DNA from: Alloascoidea africana
Taxonomy: Eukaryota; Ascomycota; Alloascoideomycetes; Alloascoideales; Alloascoideaceae
Length of the DNA stretch: 64,000 bases
NCBI GenBank assembly: GCA_030581615.1
Contig: JAKTTT010000015.1
Coordinates: forward strand, 186,001-250,000
Reading direction: 5' to 3'
Shown: positions 44,272 through 57,100 of the stretch, in pieces
Position numbering within the stretch: position 1 is the stretch's first letter
Layout of the letters: the number at the start of each line of letters is the position of its first letter
Translations under genes and position numbers: made by a program
The notes under the pieces: model-generated
Told to the model about the DNA's origin: nothing
The model's input: only the letters and a program-made list of their open reading frames with translations
The model's database searches: none

Positions 44272-45206
44272 CCTATGATCATGAAAGTTCATCTCCACCA
44301 TTGCATTTTTTCCCTTGCTTTAATTATCCGTTCCTGAAGGGATGAATGCGCCCAATGTAAGTATTCTAGTTTAGCATAGCATAATAAATTGCATTCTATT
44401 TATGACACTACTCAGTCAGAGTTTTCAGACCTCATTCATAGGTTGCCTCAATGATTTGATCATCAAAAACGTTTGGGGCTCAGCATCCTGAATCATTTGT
44501 TAATGGGCTCGGTATTTGCGGTCGACAATGAGTTTTCAGATAACTTCTAAGCTTTCCACTTTAGACCAAGTGGAGTTCGTTAACACCCCTCTAGTGCATA
44601 GTTCTGTGTTTTTACGGAAAATGACAGTGCCGAAGGGTCAAGAAGATACCCACATGGTAAGGAGGAAGTGTTGGCTTGGAATATGCTCAGGACTAACTGG
44701 ATAAAAAAGACACCAACGAGTGAATAGCTCAGGAAATTCAGCAATCTCCAGGGAGCACAGCGAATACCAGGCATAACGCACTGAGCAATTCCGAATACAT
44801 AAAGATATCTAAAGATACTAGTAAGGTAATAGAAAATAAATCTTTTTGTGGCCGTGTCCTAAGTGTATGTGCTTGACATTGAAGTTTATGGAGAATTTCT
44901 CACTTGTGAAATACGTTGTTTCACCAACAAAAGTTCGACAATATGCCGAGAGATATATACTATAAAAAGATTCTCCCAATAAATATTAACATTCATTGTA
45001 ATGCAAAGAGTGGAAACACAATTATCAATTGTTTTGCCGATCTTACACACCCACACTAGAGCTTTTTAGTCCAAGATATGTAGGAAAGACAAAACTGATT
45101 CGTCAAATGCGAGTATTAACACCCTATTGCCCAATAGACCACATAAAAAGAAAATCAAATGTATAAAGCAAGCATACAAAATAATAAAAAAAGAGAAAAT
45201 GCTTCG
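44272..45206. other. Convergent intergenic region (SEN1 / BTB gene)
   Basis: 935 AT-rich bases between convergent genes. Short frames only. No RNA gene or repeat that I can support. Confidence 0.6.
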
Positions 45207-47810
45207 TCAAACCTGCCCGAAAACAACCATAAACTTTAGCACACCATTGTGGCCTTCTTCCAACGAGCCATCCTCATTGAAGGAACACATGCTATTGCTT
45301 CTCCATCCCCAACTCTGACTAAGCTTAAACTTGTCAGGGGAAGATGAAAAGCAAGTGAGGGAACTTCTCCCTTTCCTAGAAGGCGTATAGATTACAAAAT
45401 AGGCTGAAATCTCTGACCTAGCATCGCTGTAGGTGAGAATAGAATGAGACTGGGAGTGAGGTTGGACCGTTGCTGATTCGCTACCAGCCCTTTTCGATTC
45501 GTTTGCATTTGAAGATTTGAACGTATGTCGATGCTGTTGAGATAGACCTCGCCGAGGAGTTAAAGTGCTGGAGCTGGTACTTGCACCAAGCGTGAGATTC
45601 TCCATCATCAGAGTTGTTCCTGTAGTGTCGACATCTAGATCGTCAAATTCAGAATCTTCTTCATCATCTTGCTGTAGTAGAAATCCGGGTCTCTGCATGT
45701 CTGCTGTCAAAGTAGACAGCCCACGTCCTATAGTTTCCGGTTCATTATGATCTAACCCAAGTAGGCCAAACGAGTCACGATCGTTATCAGAAATATCACC
45801 ATCCGCGTTAACATTGTCCACGAAAACTGAGCCAGGATAACGCCCATCAGCAGCATTAAATGAAGGATTCCTAGGGATAACTGAAGTGTTATTGACCCTG
45901 TGGAGATAGACACCCATTTGAAAACCTTTTCTTGTTCTAGGGCGTTGAATGTTGATGTAAAGGTTCCAATAAGAGCCAGCATACCAAAATGTTGGAGTAT
46001 AGAGTCTCTTGTTTACTTGTAGTTTTGAAATATCAGTAAAAGCAAATGAGAGCCTACAGGGTGGGAATTTCGTAAAGCACTTTTGGGGCATGTCAGAATT
46101 GTCCAACGTGCTATCTTGTTGATCAGAAGCCAAGGGAACATCGGGCAATTTTGAACGCGCAATGTGCTTTTCCACCATTCTTTCACATATCAACTTCTTG
46201 AGTAGATCTGGAGTTCCGGACACCGTGGCATCAGATTTGGGAACAACATACCAAGGTCCGGAGTCTTCAGGAGGGTCTGTGGGGGATGGAACAGCGATAC
46301 CAAGCTTGGATGAAGTTGGAGATGTCATAATCTTCTGATAAAGACTAATCTGGAGCCATAGTGCCTCCCTCAATACCGACTTTCTTACATATGTGTTTCC
46401 TTCAGGATCGCGAAGTTCTTCTAACTTGCTTAATTGCTCGGGCGAGAAATGACAGTAATGAATTTTCGAATTAAGTGTTTCTTTCAACAAAGAAACACAA
46501 TCGTCGCATTCGCTCGAAGAAGTCACGGAAGTAGGCGAGGAACTAAGAGAATCCTCGGCAACTCCAATGGGATCAAAATCTTCTTTCCTAGTTTCAATGC
46601 TATTTCTTCTGGTGGAGTTGCTATCAGAAGCAGCAGCTCCCTGCATCCTTCTGTTGATCAACTCTATCACAAACATGCACCTATCCCATTCCCAAGGAAC
46701 AAAAAAGCAATCTGAGCCCACAACATCCGCAATTATAGCTTCGGGGATCCCATCCCACTTTGCTGTCCCTAATCGCCAGCCGTTTATGGACAAAAACCCC
46801 TTGCAGCTGTCGACAATTCTCTCGCTGGCCTGACCGTAGTTATTAGACATTGCAAAATTCAAATAATCGGGCAAATTGTTAATTTCAAGGAGCCTTATGA
46901 TACAATCCGTTGCGGAGTTCACTACCTCTGTGAGGTCTAGATACGATCCAGTGGCGATCATCGAGGTTGCAATATTTGCTTCTTTTTGTGGGTTTTCGCT
47001 CCCATACAGCCGACTTATAGCCAGCTCAAAGGCCTCTTGTGTAATATTAGGATCGTCAGAAAAGTTGAGCTCGTGAACTGTGGCATCAGAGTCTTTCCAA
47101 ACGCCACTGAACAACGAGGAGAAGTACGAACTTCTGTCCAGGATGAGCCTGTGAAAAGCATACTGCTTGCCAAACGCGCTTATGGTGACATCCGAGCATG
47201 CTCCCTCGATAAACCCTCTCCGGTAGATAAACTCGCTTAGCGCAGCTTGAGGAGACTTGTAGCCAGTTGTAGATTGATGTATCATCTTATGGTTACTCGA
47301 AGATGAAGAAGGCGATGCTTGGGGAAGGAACCGAGACAGAGGAGAAATAGTTCTAGGTGCAGCTGCTGATCCCGGTCCCAAGGAAATCCCGGTGGATTCT
47401 TCCTCCTGCAATACAAAAGGCACTGCGGTAGAAGGCTCTGCTGAAAGTTCCACGGGTAAGAGCTCATGCCTTTGGGTTTGACGGGGACGAATTCTTGTCG
47501 GGCTTGGGGTAGGGGTGGAGGAAGCCGACCGGGAACGGACTGCCCTATTGGAGGCCTCCATGCTCTCCATCTCCCTGATGTAGTGGCCGGTGGTGAGGAT
47601 GTACCCATTCGAGCTTTCTTGGAAAGCACTGATCACCCGGCGAGGACGCGAGGACGAAGAGATGGCTGGGCGATGTCCTTCGGCAGAAAAAACTCGTCTC
47701 TGAGTACCAAAGGCAGCTGCCCGACCAGGTGTTGTCGTGCGAGAGGCCTCCTCGCTATTGTTGCCGCTTGAGTTTTGGCCTCTTGGAAGAGGAGCTGGTT
47801 CGTCCGACAT
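45207..47810 (-). CDS. BTB/POZ protein, germ-cell-less-like
   Basis: 867 residues, ATG at 47810. A disordered Ser/Pro/Arg-rich N-terminus (1-185) precedes a BTB domain at about 190-300. FIEGACSDVTISAFGKQYAFHRLIL followed by YFSSLFSGVW resembles the BTB core of metazoan germ cell-less (GMCL), where such proteins are substrate adaptors for Cullin-3 ligases. Downstream, GWRLGTAKWDGIP and PWEWDRCMFVIELINRR look like BACK-type helices. A later globular part includes PPCRLSFAFTDISKLQ and FWYAGSYWNLYINIQ, resembling a MATH/TRAF-like or SPRY-like beta fold, with a Ser-rich acidic insert (EEDSEFDDLDVDTTG). Fungal homologues exist but are uncharacterised, so a ubiquitin-adaptor role is inferred. It is intronless and tandem with NUM1 on the same strand. 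Confidence 0.75.
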   Translation of the reverse strand: MSDEPAPLPRGQNSSGNNSEEASRTTTPGRAAAFGTQRRVFSAEGHRPAISSSSRPRRVISAFQESSNGYILTTGHYIREMESMEASNRAVRSRSASSTPTPSPTRIRPRQTQRHELLPVELSAEPSTAVPFVLQEEESTGISLGPGSAAAPRTISPLSRFLPQASPSSSSSNHKMIHQSTTGYKSPQAALSEFIYRRGFIEGACSDVTISAFGKQYAFHRLILDRSSYFSSLFSGVWKDSDATVHELNFSDDPNITQEAFELAISRLYGSENPQKEANIATSMIATGSYLDLTEVVNSATDCIIRLLEINNLPDYLNFAMSNNYGQASERIVDSCKGFLSINGWRLGTAKWDGIPEAIIADVVGSDCFFVPWEWDRCMFVIELINRRMQGAAASDSNSTRRNSIETRKEDFDPIGVAEDSLSSSPTSVTSSSECDDCVSLLKETLNSKIHYCHFSPEQLSKLEELRDPEGNTYVRKSVLREALWLQISLYQKIMTSPTSSKLGIAVPSPTDPPEDSGPWYVVPKSDATVSGTPDLLKKLICERMVEKHIARSKLPDVPLASDQQDSTLDNSDMPQKCFTKFPPCRLSFAFTDISKLQVNKRLYTPTFWYAGSYWNLYINIQRPRTRKGFQMGVYLHRVNNTSVIPRNPSFNAADGRYPGSVFVDNVNADGDISDNDRDSFGLLGLDHNEPETIGRGLSTLTADMQRPGFLLQQDDEEDSEFDDLDVDTTGTTLMMENLTLGASTSSSTLTPRRGLSQQHRHTFKSSNANESKRAGSESATVQPHSQSHSILTYSDARSEISAYFVIYTPSRKGRSSLTCFSSSPDKFKLSQSWGWRSNSMCSFNEDGSLEEGHNGVLKFMVVFGQV

Positions 47811-48132
47811 GGTGAGCTACAGCAGGGGCAGATAGCAAATGATGCTGGTGGTGGTGTAGATTCTCGCAAGCTGTGGAAGAAGGTTTGATGGCACCTTATT
47901 TCTTATTTACCCAGCCAGAGCCCGCCAACAAAGCCAGCCAGCAATCCTAAACAAATAGAAGATATTATTCCTATTAATTAAGCAAAACGTATGTATCAAC
48001 AAAACAAACAACATAAGAACATGGAACAAATCAAATGATTCGAGGTAAACCATAATCGTGGTAATAAAATAAACATGTAGTGTAACAGAAAAAATGTCAA
48101 AACTTCCACACATTAACAAGTTCAAAACCAAA
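47811..48132. other. BTB gene promoter / NUM1 3' region
   Basis: 322 bp between two minus-strand genes; pyrimidine-rich on the minus strand near the BTB start. No gene seen. Confidence 0.55.
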
Positions 48133-51100
48133 TCACTCAAGTGGTTTCAACTTTTCCTCGCCTCGCCAGATCGAGGAAATCCGGCGAAGTGATGTCTTTC
48201 GAGTTCTTTCTTGTGCATGGTCAAAAGAACTACGCTTAAACGATCTTGAAAGAGAATTACTTCGAGTGGACCTTCTTGGTTCATGAGAAAGACGAGCACG
48301 AGCCGCCTCGAACTTGGGATCGTGAGTCGGAACACTTGGGAGCTCTGCAACCTCATCCTGACTCTCATTTATGGCGTCAAAATCAATTCCATCGGCATTC
48401 CTCTGAAGCAAGAATTTAAATGTGTTGTACCAGACGTTATGCCGTCTCCTTGAAGGACAGGTAATCTTAATGTCCCGGCCCTGGGTTTTAACAATAATGC
48501 TCTTGTGCCAAAGGCCTGGGGGTAATGGATTGGTGTCATCAACCACTGACACGCCCAAGATAGCCGCTGCCCTAGTCTTTTCGGTCGACGGATCGCCAGT
48601 TGCTGGATTGACTTCCGACCAGTACAGCGTCATAGTGTAAGGATGGACCCAAAAGTACCTTCTGTGACGATTCTCTGAAATGCCGCTGACTCCAGCAATC
48701 CTTCGATAGTATTTGTACAAAAACTCGCCAATAACAGTTTGAGTGACTGCCGGTATCATGCTTCGTTCTGTCATAGAAACATTAGTAGCAATACTAATGG
48801 CCAACGAAGACCGGCCGGCGCTTTCCGTGCCATAACTGTTGGAATGGTTGAAGTTGGGAGTTGCGCTTGGATGGTCTTGTCCTGAACCCGAGAGGAGAGC
48901 AGCGGGATGCTCACCTTGACGACGGCTGGGTCCAGCCTCCAGAGCATGGGAATGAGCAGTGACCCCGGAAAAGGGATCTTGTTCTAGATCGGTCTTAGAT
49001 ACTTTCGGTACATTCACTTCCCTCTTGGTGTCATCGCCAGCTTTAGTAGTTAATAATGAGTACTCTTGTTGGGTAATAGGAACCAATCCTAGCTCGTGTG
49101 CTCGCTTTATGATAGAATCTTTGGGTGCTGTGTCAACAGATAATGGAATCATATTCGGAGTGAGAACTGAGTACGCTTTAGAGCTGCGGACTAGTTGATC
49201 ATACTCTTTCCTAGGAATGGCAATTAGGCCAAATGTTGCCGCCTTCTCAATCAACTCTTCTTTACCGATGACAAAGTCAGCAGGGATGGCAACAGAACTT
49301 GGACGGCTTCTAGCTCTAGTGGTAGCATCAACCAAATTGTGATATTCACGTTTCGTGACAGGAATCAAACCCAAAGCGGTCGCACGTTTGTATACATCAT
49401 CTTTTGTAGCGTTTTCAAAGGAAATGTTTTTGGCATACTCATCTTTATCGACCAATATCATTCCATTTTTATTGGCCTGTTCAGAAATCTCAGCCACGCT
49501 CAAGTCTTGTTTTAGCAAATTGTCGTAATCACCAGCTGGTAAGACAATAAAATCTTTCCCATCTTTATCAATAATCGAGCCTGGAGATAGGTTAGTAGGC
49601 TGTCCAGGAGTGGAAACTATCAAGTTGTGTTTCTTGGCTCCGCGGCTTAACTCTACTTCAGTCTTAGCATCATCAAGAGACGTTTGCGCTTCTCTCTCTT
49701 GTAGTCCTTCTCCTCCTAAGGAGCCAATTGATTTATCGACAACGCTAGAGTTTTGCAATTGGGAATTTGTTAGCTTCTCAAGCTCGTCTTTGCTGATCAA
49801 TGTCATTCCAAGAGCTGAAGCCTGATCTGAAATCTCTGAAAGAGACAAGTTCAAAGGCGAAGTCAAGATAACAAATCTATTCTCTGCTGCCCAAGCTCTC
49901 AAATCTGCTTCAGTGGGTGCTTGAGTAACGACCCTCTCCACTGGTTCAGCTTGTGCAATTGCCTTTAATTTGCTCAACTCGTTCAACGAGATTAAAGTCT
50001 TGCCATAATTTCTTGCTTGGAGATCCACCTCTCTTTCTGACAGTTTTGGCATGTAATTTGCAGGTACTATGACGACTCCTTTTGCTTCGGCATACGTCTT
50101 CAAGTCGTCATCAGTGGGTTCCCGGGTCACAACCTTCTCAACAACGACAGGCGTTGCAGCTTCCTTCTTTAATTGTTCTAGTTCATCGCACTTCATTACT
50201 GATAAGCCTAGTTTGTCTGCGAGAGCTATCAATTCTACCTCAGATAGTTTGACTTTTTGAGTCTCTTCTGAAGATTCATCACTTCTGACAGAAGGTTCAG
50301 TATTTTCCTTTGAAGCAGCTAAATCTCTAAGCGTCTTCAGCTCATCAATAGAAATCAGCTCCATATTCATGCTAGACGCTGCTGCTTCCAACTCGTCCTG
50401 AGATAGTGGTTTCTGAGAAGTGATCTGTTGTTCAAAACTCTTCAGGTTGTGCAGCTCTTGCAAAGATATAACTGTCAAACCAAGCTTAGATGCATGCTCT
50501 GATAACTGGGATTCTGAGAACTTCACTTTTGGATCGTTTGACTCCTGAGCAGGGATGAAAATGAGGCCTTTGTCATGAGCATACTTTTCAAGGTCTGAGT
50601 CATTAGGAGGTCTAGTGACTAGTCTTTCAATGATTTGGCTTCCTTGTTCTGGAGGCATTGACAGAGGAGCAATGTTCTCTGAATCTTTGGAAGAGGGAGG
50701 TGAACCAGAAGGTGCACCCTTTAGTTTATTCAATTGAGGGAAAGATATAACTGCCAGTCCAAGGTGTGAAGCGTGTTCGATAAGTTCACTCTCAGAAAGT
50801 TGGCTTTCCTGCGCATCTACAAATTCTGAAGACTGGGTGGAGATTGGAACCAAATGATTCTCTCTCAGATCTTTCAGCTCCTCAAAAGTGATCAAGGTGT
50901 ATCCGAGTTTTCCAGCTCTAAGGTTGAGATCTTCTTTTGTATCCACAAGGCTTGGTCTTCGGTGCTTATGTCCAGAGATTGCGGCTTGCAGCTGTGTATA
51001 GTCCTCTTTTGGAATGAGCTCCATATTCATAGCCTTCGCAGCCAAAATCATATCATTTTTGTATGTGCTAGAAGATGAAGGCCGTTGTAACAGAGCCTTA

Positions 51101-54100
51101 TATTCGTCAATTGGTAAGACAGTGAGATTGAAGGTCTTGGCTCCAGAATAAACATCTGCCTTTGTAATAATGTGCTCCTTCTGTCCTTCCAGTAGTCGCT
51201 TGTATTCATCTGCAGCAACAGGAACAAAGCCTAGAGATTTAGCAGAAGATATTACTTTGTCAATCTTTGGACGATTTTTGGCTCGGGCAAGTTCTTCAAA
51301 ATGGTCCTTCTTGGAAGAGACTAAACTTCTTTTACTTGTGGAAGGAGTAAGATCCAGTGACTTGCGTCCAGCTTCAACCAAACTTTCATATTCTTCAGCT
51401 GGAATAGATATAAGACCAAACTTTTTGCCTGACGTTTCGACCATCGTTTTGGTGATAGTTGGATTGGAAACCAGCCGTTTTAGTTCTTCATGCTCGCTCG
51501 TAGCTAGCAAAACTAAACCAAGTTCAGAAGCTCTCTTTTCCACGACCGCTTTATCAGGTTCCTCTGATTTTGCAACCAGCAGTTCATACTCCAATCGTGG
51601 AAGTGCAACAAGACCTAGCTTGGAGCATTGCCTAGAGACTTCAGCTTTGGTTGGATTCTGAAGCTTCCTGTTCAGATCAACAACGGTCTCAGATGAAATT
51701 ACTTCCAAATTGTGTGCCTCTAGTTTCGACTTTAGCTCGCCGATGCTAGGTTTATATGCTAATCTGTAAAGCTCATCGTATTCCATGGCAGTTATGCTCT
51801 TTCCAGAATCTTCATTCTCGTCTGTAGAAATCCGCACCTCCTTAGGTTGCCATGACAGAGAGGTTGTTTCGTTGAGCAACTCCTCGTATTGCTTTTTAGA
51901 GATCAATACTTTCTGGTTTCTGTTGACAAATTCAACGATATCCTCATCTGAGATGGTACCTTTAATTAAATCTTCATATTCAGCGATTGATAAAAGCTTG
52001 CAACCTTCATATTCACACATTTTAGCCAGTTCCTCTTTAGTAAATGTAGAAGAGGCAGTTTTTGAACCACGTCGAGTTCTAGCTCTGGATAATTGAAATG
52101 AATCAAAGGTAGCGGATGGGATCACCACTTGACCCAACTCTTCTGCTGCTGCTTTTAGATCACTGAGAGTGAGGGAACCAGATTCTATGCCTCGTTCACT
52201 CACCTTTTGTGCATCTTCAAAGTTCAGGTTTGTTAAAGAACGCGATTGAGTAGATGCTTTTTGCAGCTCCTCATAATCATTCTGACTAAGGACAACAGAA
52301 TCCAAATCTTTAGCGTGCTTCTTGAGCCGTTCCAAATCTGGCTTTGCTTCTTCTTTGAGATTTATCAGCTGTTCTTTCTCTACCAGCTCAAGTCCTCTGG
52401 ATTCTGCCTCTTTATTTAAGTCTATTGGATGTTTCAGTTTCGAAATAAGCGAATTGTACTCCTCCTGTGGAACTGCAGAAAGTCCAGCATCATTAGCTTT
52501 AGCAATGATAAAGTTGACATCGGGTTCAGTCGAAGCTTTAACCAGTTCGTCAAGTTTCTTCTTTTTAACCACTTCAAGCCCGATTGCATTTGCCATAACA
52601 GTAAGACGATTTTCATCTGGCTTGCTTGCTAGCTGCTCCAGAGTTTTATAATCTTTCTCCGGAATTGCGACATATCCAAGGGAAGTTGCCCTTTCGGTGA
52701 TATCTTGATCTGCCAGAGAAGCCTTGGAGACCAGTGCATCATAATCATCTTGTTTTACAACAGTTGCTTGATGATTCTTAGCCTTCTTTGCCAAATATTC
52801 GACATCTGGATTACTCAATTGCTGAGTTCGTTTGTCATCATCCGCTTTGGACACTGTCCTATACCCAAGTTGCTCAGCTCTACTACAAACAGCATCTATA
52901 GATGGACTGCGTAGCTTCTCCAATTCGTCATTCAAAACGGGAATATATCCTAATGGCTTGGCTTTTTGTATAATATGATCTATATCGGGATCATTGGCAG
53001 ACCTCAGTAAATGGTCATGCTCCTCCTTGGAAGAAACAATTAAGCCAAGAGAGTGTGCCTTTTCTGAGATGTGTTTAGCATCAGGTTCGTTTGCATCTTT
53101 GACTAATTCTTGATATTCTTCTTTGGGAATTGTAAAAAGTCCAAGCTCAGTGGATTTTTGAGAAATAAAAGTTGCATCGGGAGTGTTGACTTTTTGGAAA
53201 AGCTCCTCAAACTCGCTATTTGGAATGCAATTATAGCCGATTGCTCTCGACTTGCTGATTAGATGATCAGCGTCTGGATTTTCAGCTCTCTTAACCAGTT
53301 CAGCATGGACTTTTTTGTCTAAAGCTACCAATCCAATAGCAGACGCTTTTTCAACAACATAATCTGGTTCGGGATTGAAAGCTTTCTGATTGAGATCGTC
53401 ATATTCTCCTTTAGGAATAGCAATGAGACCTCGGGATTCTGCTTTTTCGGATATAAACTTCTCACTAGGATTATTGGTGTTTTCAAAAAGATTGTTGTAA
53501 TCTTGTGAAGGAATGGCAATTAGCCCAAGTGCTTGCGCCTTCTCAATCACGAAACTTTCAGGTGGATTCTTGGATATTCCTTTAAGGGATTCGTATTCGT
53601 CCTGTTCTATAACCTTTAATCCCCGAGATTCTGCTTTTGAAACTATAAATTGATCTGGTGGGCTTTGAGAAAGTTCTACAAGATGGTCATAACTTGGCTT
53701 TGAAACAACCGCTAAACCGAGAATGCCAGCTTTTTCTACAAGATGGTCCTTATCAGGATGAGTAGCTTTGCTGATTGTGTCTTCATAAGACTTGTTTGGT
53801 ACAACCACATAGCCCTGTTTTTTGGCCTTTTGAGACAAGTAATTGATGTCAGGGCTTTCCCGTTGCTTGAGAAGTTGTTGATAGTCTTGAATAGGAACGA
53901 GATTGTGTCCTAAGCCTTCAGCTTTTGATTTTAACTCATCAGTGCTAGGATTAACAAGACTTTCTTTCTCTTTTTCGCTGAGTAATACAAAACCAAGAGT
54001 TTTGGCTTTATGGTTGAGGCGTTCAACATCGGGATTGTTAGCTTTCTGTTCCAGGTCTTCATACAACTCCCTTGCGATAACAACAAGCCCGTAATTAGTA

Positions 54101-57100
54101 GCTAATTGTGAGATGTACTCCGTACTAGGATTATTGACCTTATCTAGTAAAGTTTGATACTCTTCTTGGGGAACCGTAGCAAAGCCAATTTTTTCTGATT
54201 TACCACGTAAGATCTCAATAGTAGGTTCATTCACTTCACGAAGCAGATTGTCATGTGTAGTTTTCGGTAGTGCCACTAAACCTAGCTCAGATGCCTTCTC
54301 AGCAATAAAATCTTCATTAGGATTTGTTGCTTTCATTACGGCATCTTCATACTCTTCTGTCTTAACAAGGCTGTAGCCAAGTGTTTGAGAGACTTGCGAC
54401 AGTCTGTCAGCATCCGGTTCATTAGCATTCTTGAGTAAAGTATGGTAATCCTGTTTTGCAATTGCAATCATTCCAATGGTAGCAGCTCTCTCTATGAGTT
54501 GTTCGGAAGTAGGAGCGTTGACTCGCTGTAGAAGATCTTTGTATTCGCTTTCCTCAACTGCGACAAGTCCCAAAGAAGCGGCACTGGTATCGATGAACTC
54601 ACGATCTGGATTGTTAGATTTAGAATATAAAGTATCATATTCCTTTTTAGGAATTGCTTCATATCCAAGTGATCGTGCCTTCTCTATGATGTGTTTAATT
54701 GAGGGAGATTCACAACTCTGTATCAAATTATCATACTCCGTCTTCTCAATCACAACCGAGCCTAAATCTGACGCCTTTTCTGTAATGAAGTCTCTATCTG
54801 GCTTAGTAAACACTTTTATTAGCTCGTCATACCGTGCTTTTGGTAAAGCTTCGTATCCCACTGAGCGTGACTTCTCAACAATTATGTCAGGAGAATACTC
54901 GTTGGCATCCTTTACTAATTGGTCATAATCTTCTTTAGAAAGCGCAACGAGGCCAATCTCTGTTGCTTTCTCAAATATGTAAGCTTTAGAAGGATGCTCA
55001 TGATCGTGCACTAGTTTTTCGTACTCCACAATGGTTATAGTGGTCATTCCAAGATCCAAAGCCTTGCTACTGATAAAATCTGGAGATGGTTTTTCATGTT
55101 CATCAAGAAGCTTTTGATACTCATCTTTCTCCACCAAGCTGTATCCAAGTGATTGAGCAAACAGCTCTACTTGTTCTCTCTCAGGGTGTTCAGCTTTCTT
55201 GATAATGCAGTCATGTAACTCTTTGGAAAGAATAACATGACCAGCAGATTCTGCTTTAGATGATAGATAGTCTATATCTGGATTTTCAGCTTGCTTGACC
55301 AGTTGATCAAATTTTGTTTTCTCAAGCAAAGTGAAACCTTGATCTTCCGCCTTTTGCGAAAGATATTGCGATTCTGGCTTGGCCAGCTGCTGGAGAATTG
55401 AATCATACACGTCGCTAGGCTGTACTGTGTAGCCCAAATCCTTTGCTTTTGTTGTAATATAGTTTATAGTTGGCTCTTCGATTTGCTTGTGCAAATCATT
55501 CAAATCATCATTGGCTAAAACTACATGGTTGTGCTTTACGGAGGCTTCTTTGATGAGGTTTAGATCTGGTTCAGCGGCCTTCTTTTGTAGTGTGCTGTAG
55601 AGTTCTCTCTCAACAGAAACAAGACCGTATTTGTTTCCTTTCTCAATAATAAAATCGGAGCCTGGGTCTCTTAGTTTTTCCTGTAGTTCTTCATGCTCCA
55701 CTTTGGATAGCGTAACCAACCCAAGACTGGTTGCTTTTTCAGCAATAAATTCTGGAGTTGGTTGTTCATATGCTTCCTTCAACTCATCATAATGTTTCAT
55801 CTCAATTGTTTTGGCACCAAGTTTGCTGCTCATCTCAACCAACTGAGAAAGTGTAGGTTCATTTGCAGACTTGTACAGCAATTCATACTCTTTATTATTA
55901 ACAACAGTTAATCCTTGAGCTACAGCTTTCTCTTTGAGGAAATCAGTTGTTGGCTCTTCAACAGCCTTTTCAAGAGACTCATGTTTGCTCTTCTCAAGAA
56001 CTACAAGTCCTAGAGAAGAAGCCTTAGAAATAAGATGTTCAGGCGAAGGATGTTCAATTTGTTCAATCATCGTGAAAAACTTTTCTCTTGGTACAACAGA
56101 GAGGTCTAGCTTTGCTGCATTTTCCTTGATCTGGTCAAGATCGGGGGAATTGGCTTTCTGTAACAAGCCCTTAAATGCGGCATTGGAAATGGCAACAAGT
56201 CCAACAGAGCTGGCTTTTGAAGAGATAAAGTCTGGACTTGGAGATTCCACTGTTGACTTCAGAGTGTCTAGCTCAGATTGTGGGAGAGTTACCAGTCCCA
56301 TTTCACCAGCTTTTTCCGCAATAAACTCTTTGCTTGGAGATTTGATGGTTGATTTGAGGTGTTCTAGCTCTTCCTTCTCCAAGGTGGCAAGGCCCTTCTC
56401 ATCTGCTTTCTGGACAATATATTCCTCGCTTGGAGATTCGATCGTTGACTTGAGAGTATTTAGTTCGGATTTGGGGAGAGTTGCCAGCCCTATTGCATCA
56501 GCTTTTTCCGCAATAAACTCTTTGCTTGGAGATTTGATGGTTGATTTGAGGTGTTCTAGCTCTTCCTTCTCCAAGGTGGCAAGGCCCTTCTCATCTGCTT
56601 TCTGGACAATATATTCCTCGCTTGGAGATTCGATCGTTGACTTGAGAGTATTTAGTTCGGATTTGGGGAGAGTTGCCAGCCCTATTGCATCAGCTTTTTC
56701 CGCAATAAACTCTTTGCTTGGAGATTTGATGGTTGATTTGAGGTGTTCTAGCTCTTCCTTTTCTAAAGTTACAAGGCCCTTCTCATCTGCTTTCTGGACA
56801 ATATGGTCTTTGGTTGGCGAGTTGGCCTTCTCTTCAAGGAGATTCAGTTCTGAGGCTGATATGGCGGCCAGACCAAGGCCGGAAGCGATTGAAGAAACAA
56901 AAGCAGCATCGGGTTTCTCAAGCTTCAATTTCATTTCTTCAAATTCTTTCGTTTTCACAACGCTATATCCAAGATTGTTTGCCTTTGAAGAGAGATGCGA
57001 ATAATCAGGCTCATTAGCACTTTTTACAAGGGTTTCATGCTCAGATTTATTTAAAGTGAGCATTCCTTTTGCAGTGAGGATTTCTGTTATCCGTTCAGTG

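Noticed and set aside
55934-57004. 356-codon open frame on the plus strand
   Set aside because: It is antisense to the NUM1 repeats. A period divisible by three keeps the opposite frame open; the peptide is just the repeat read backwards.
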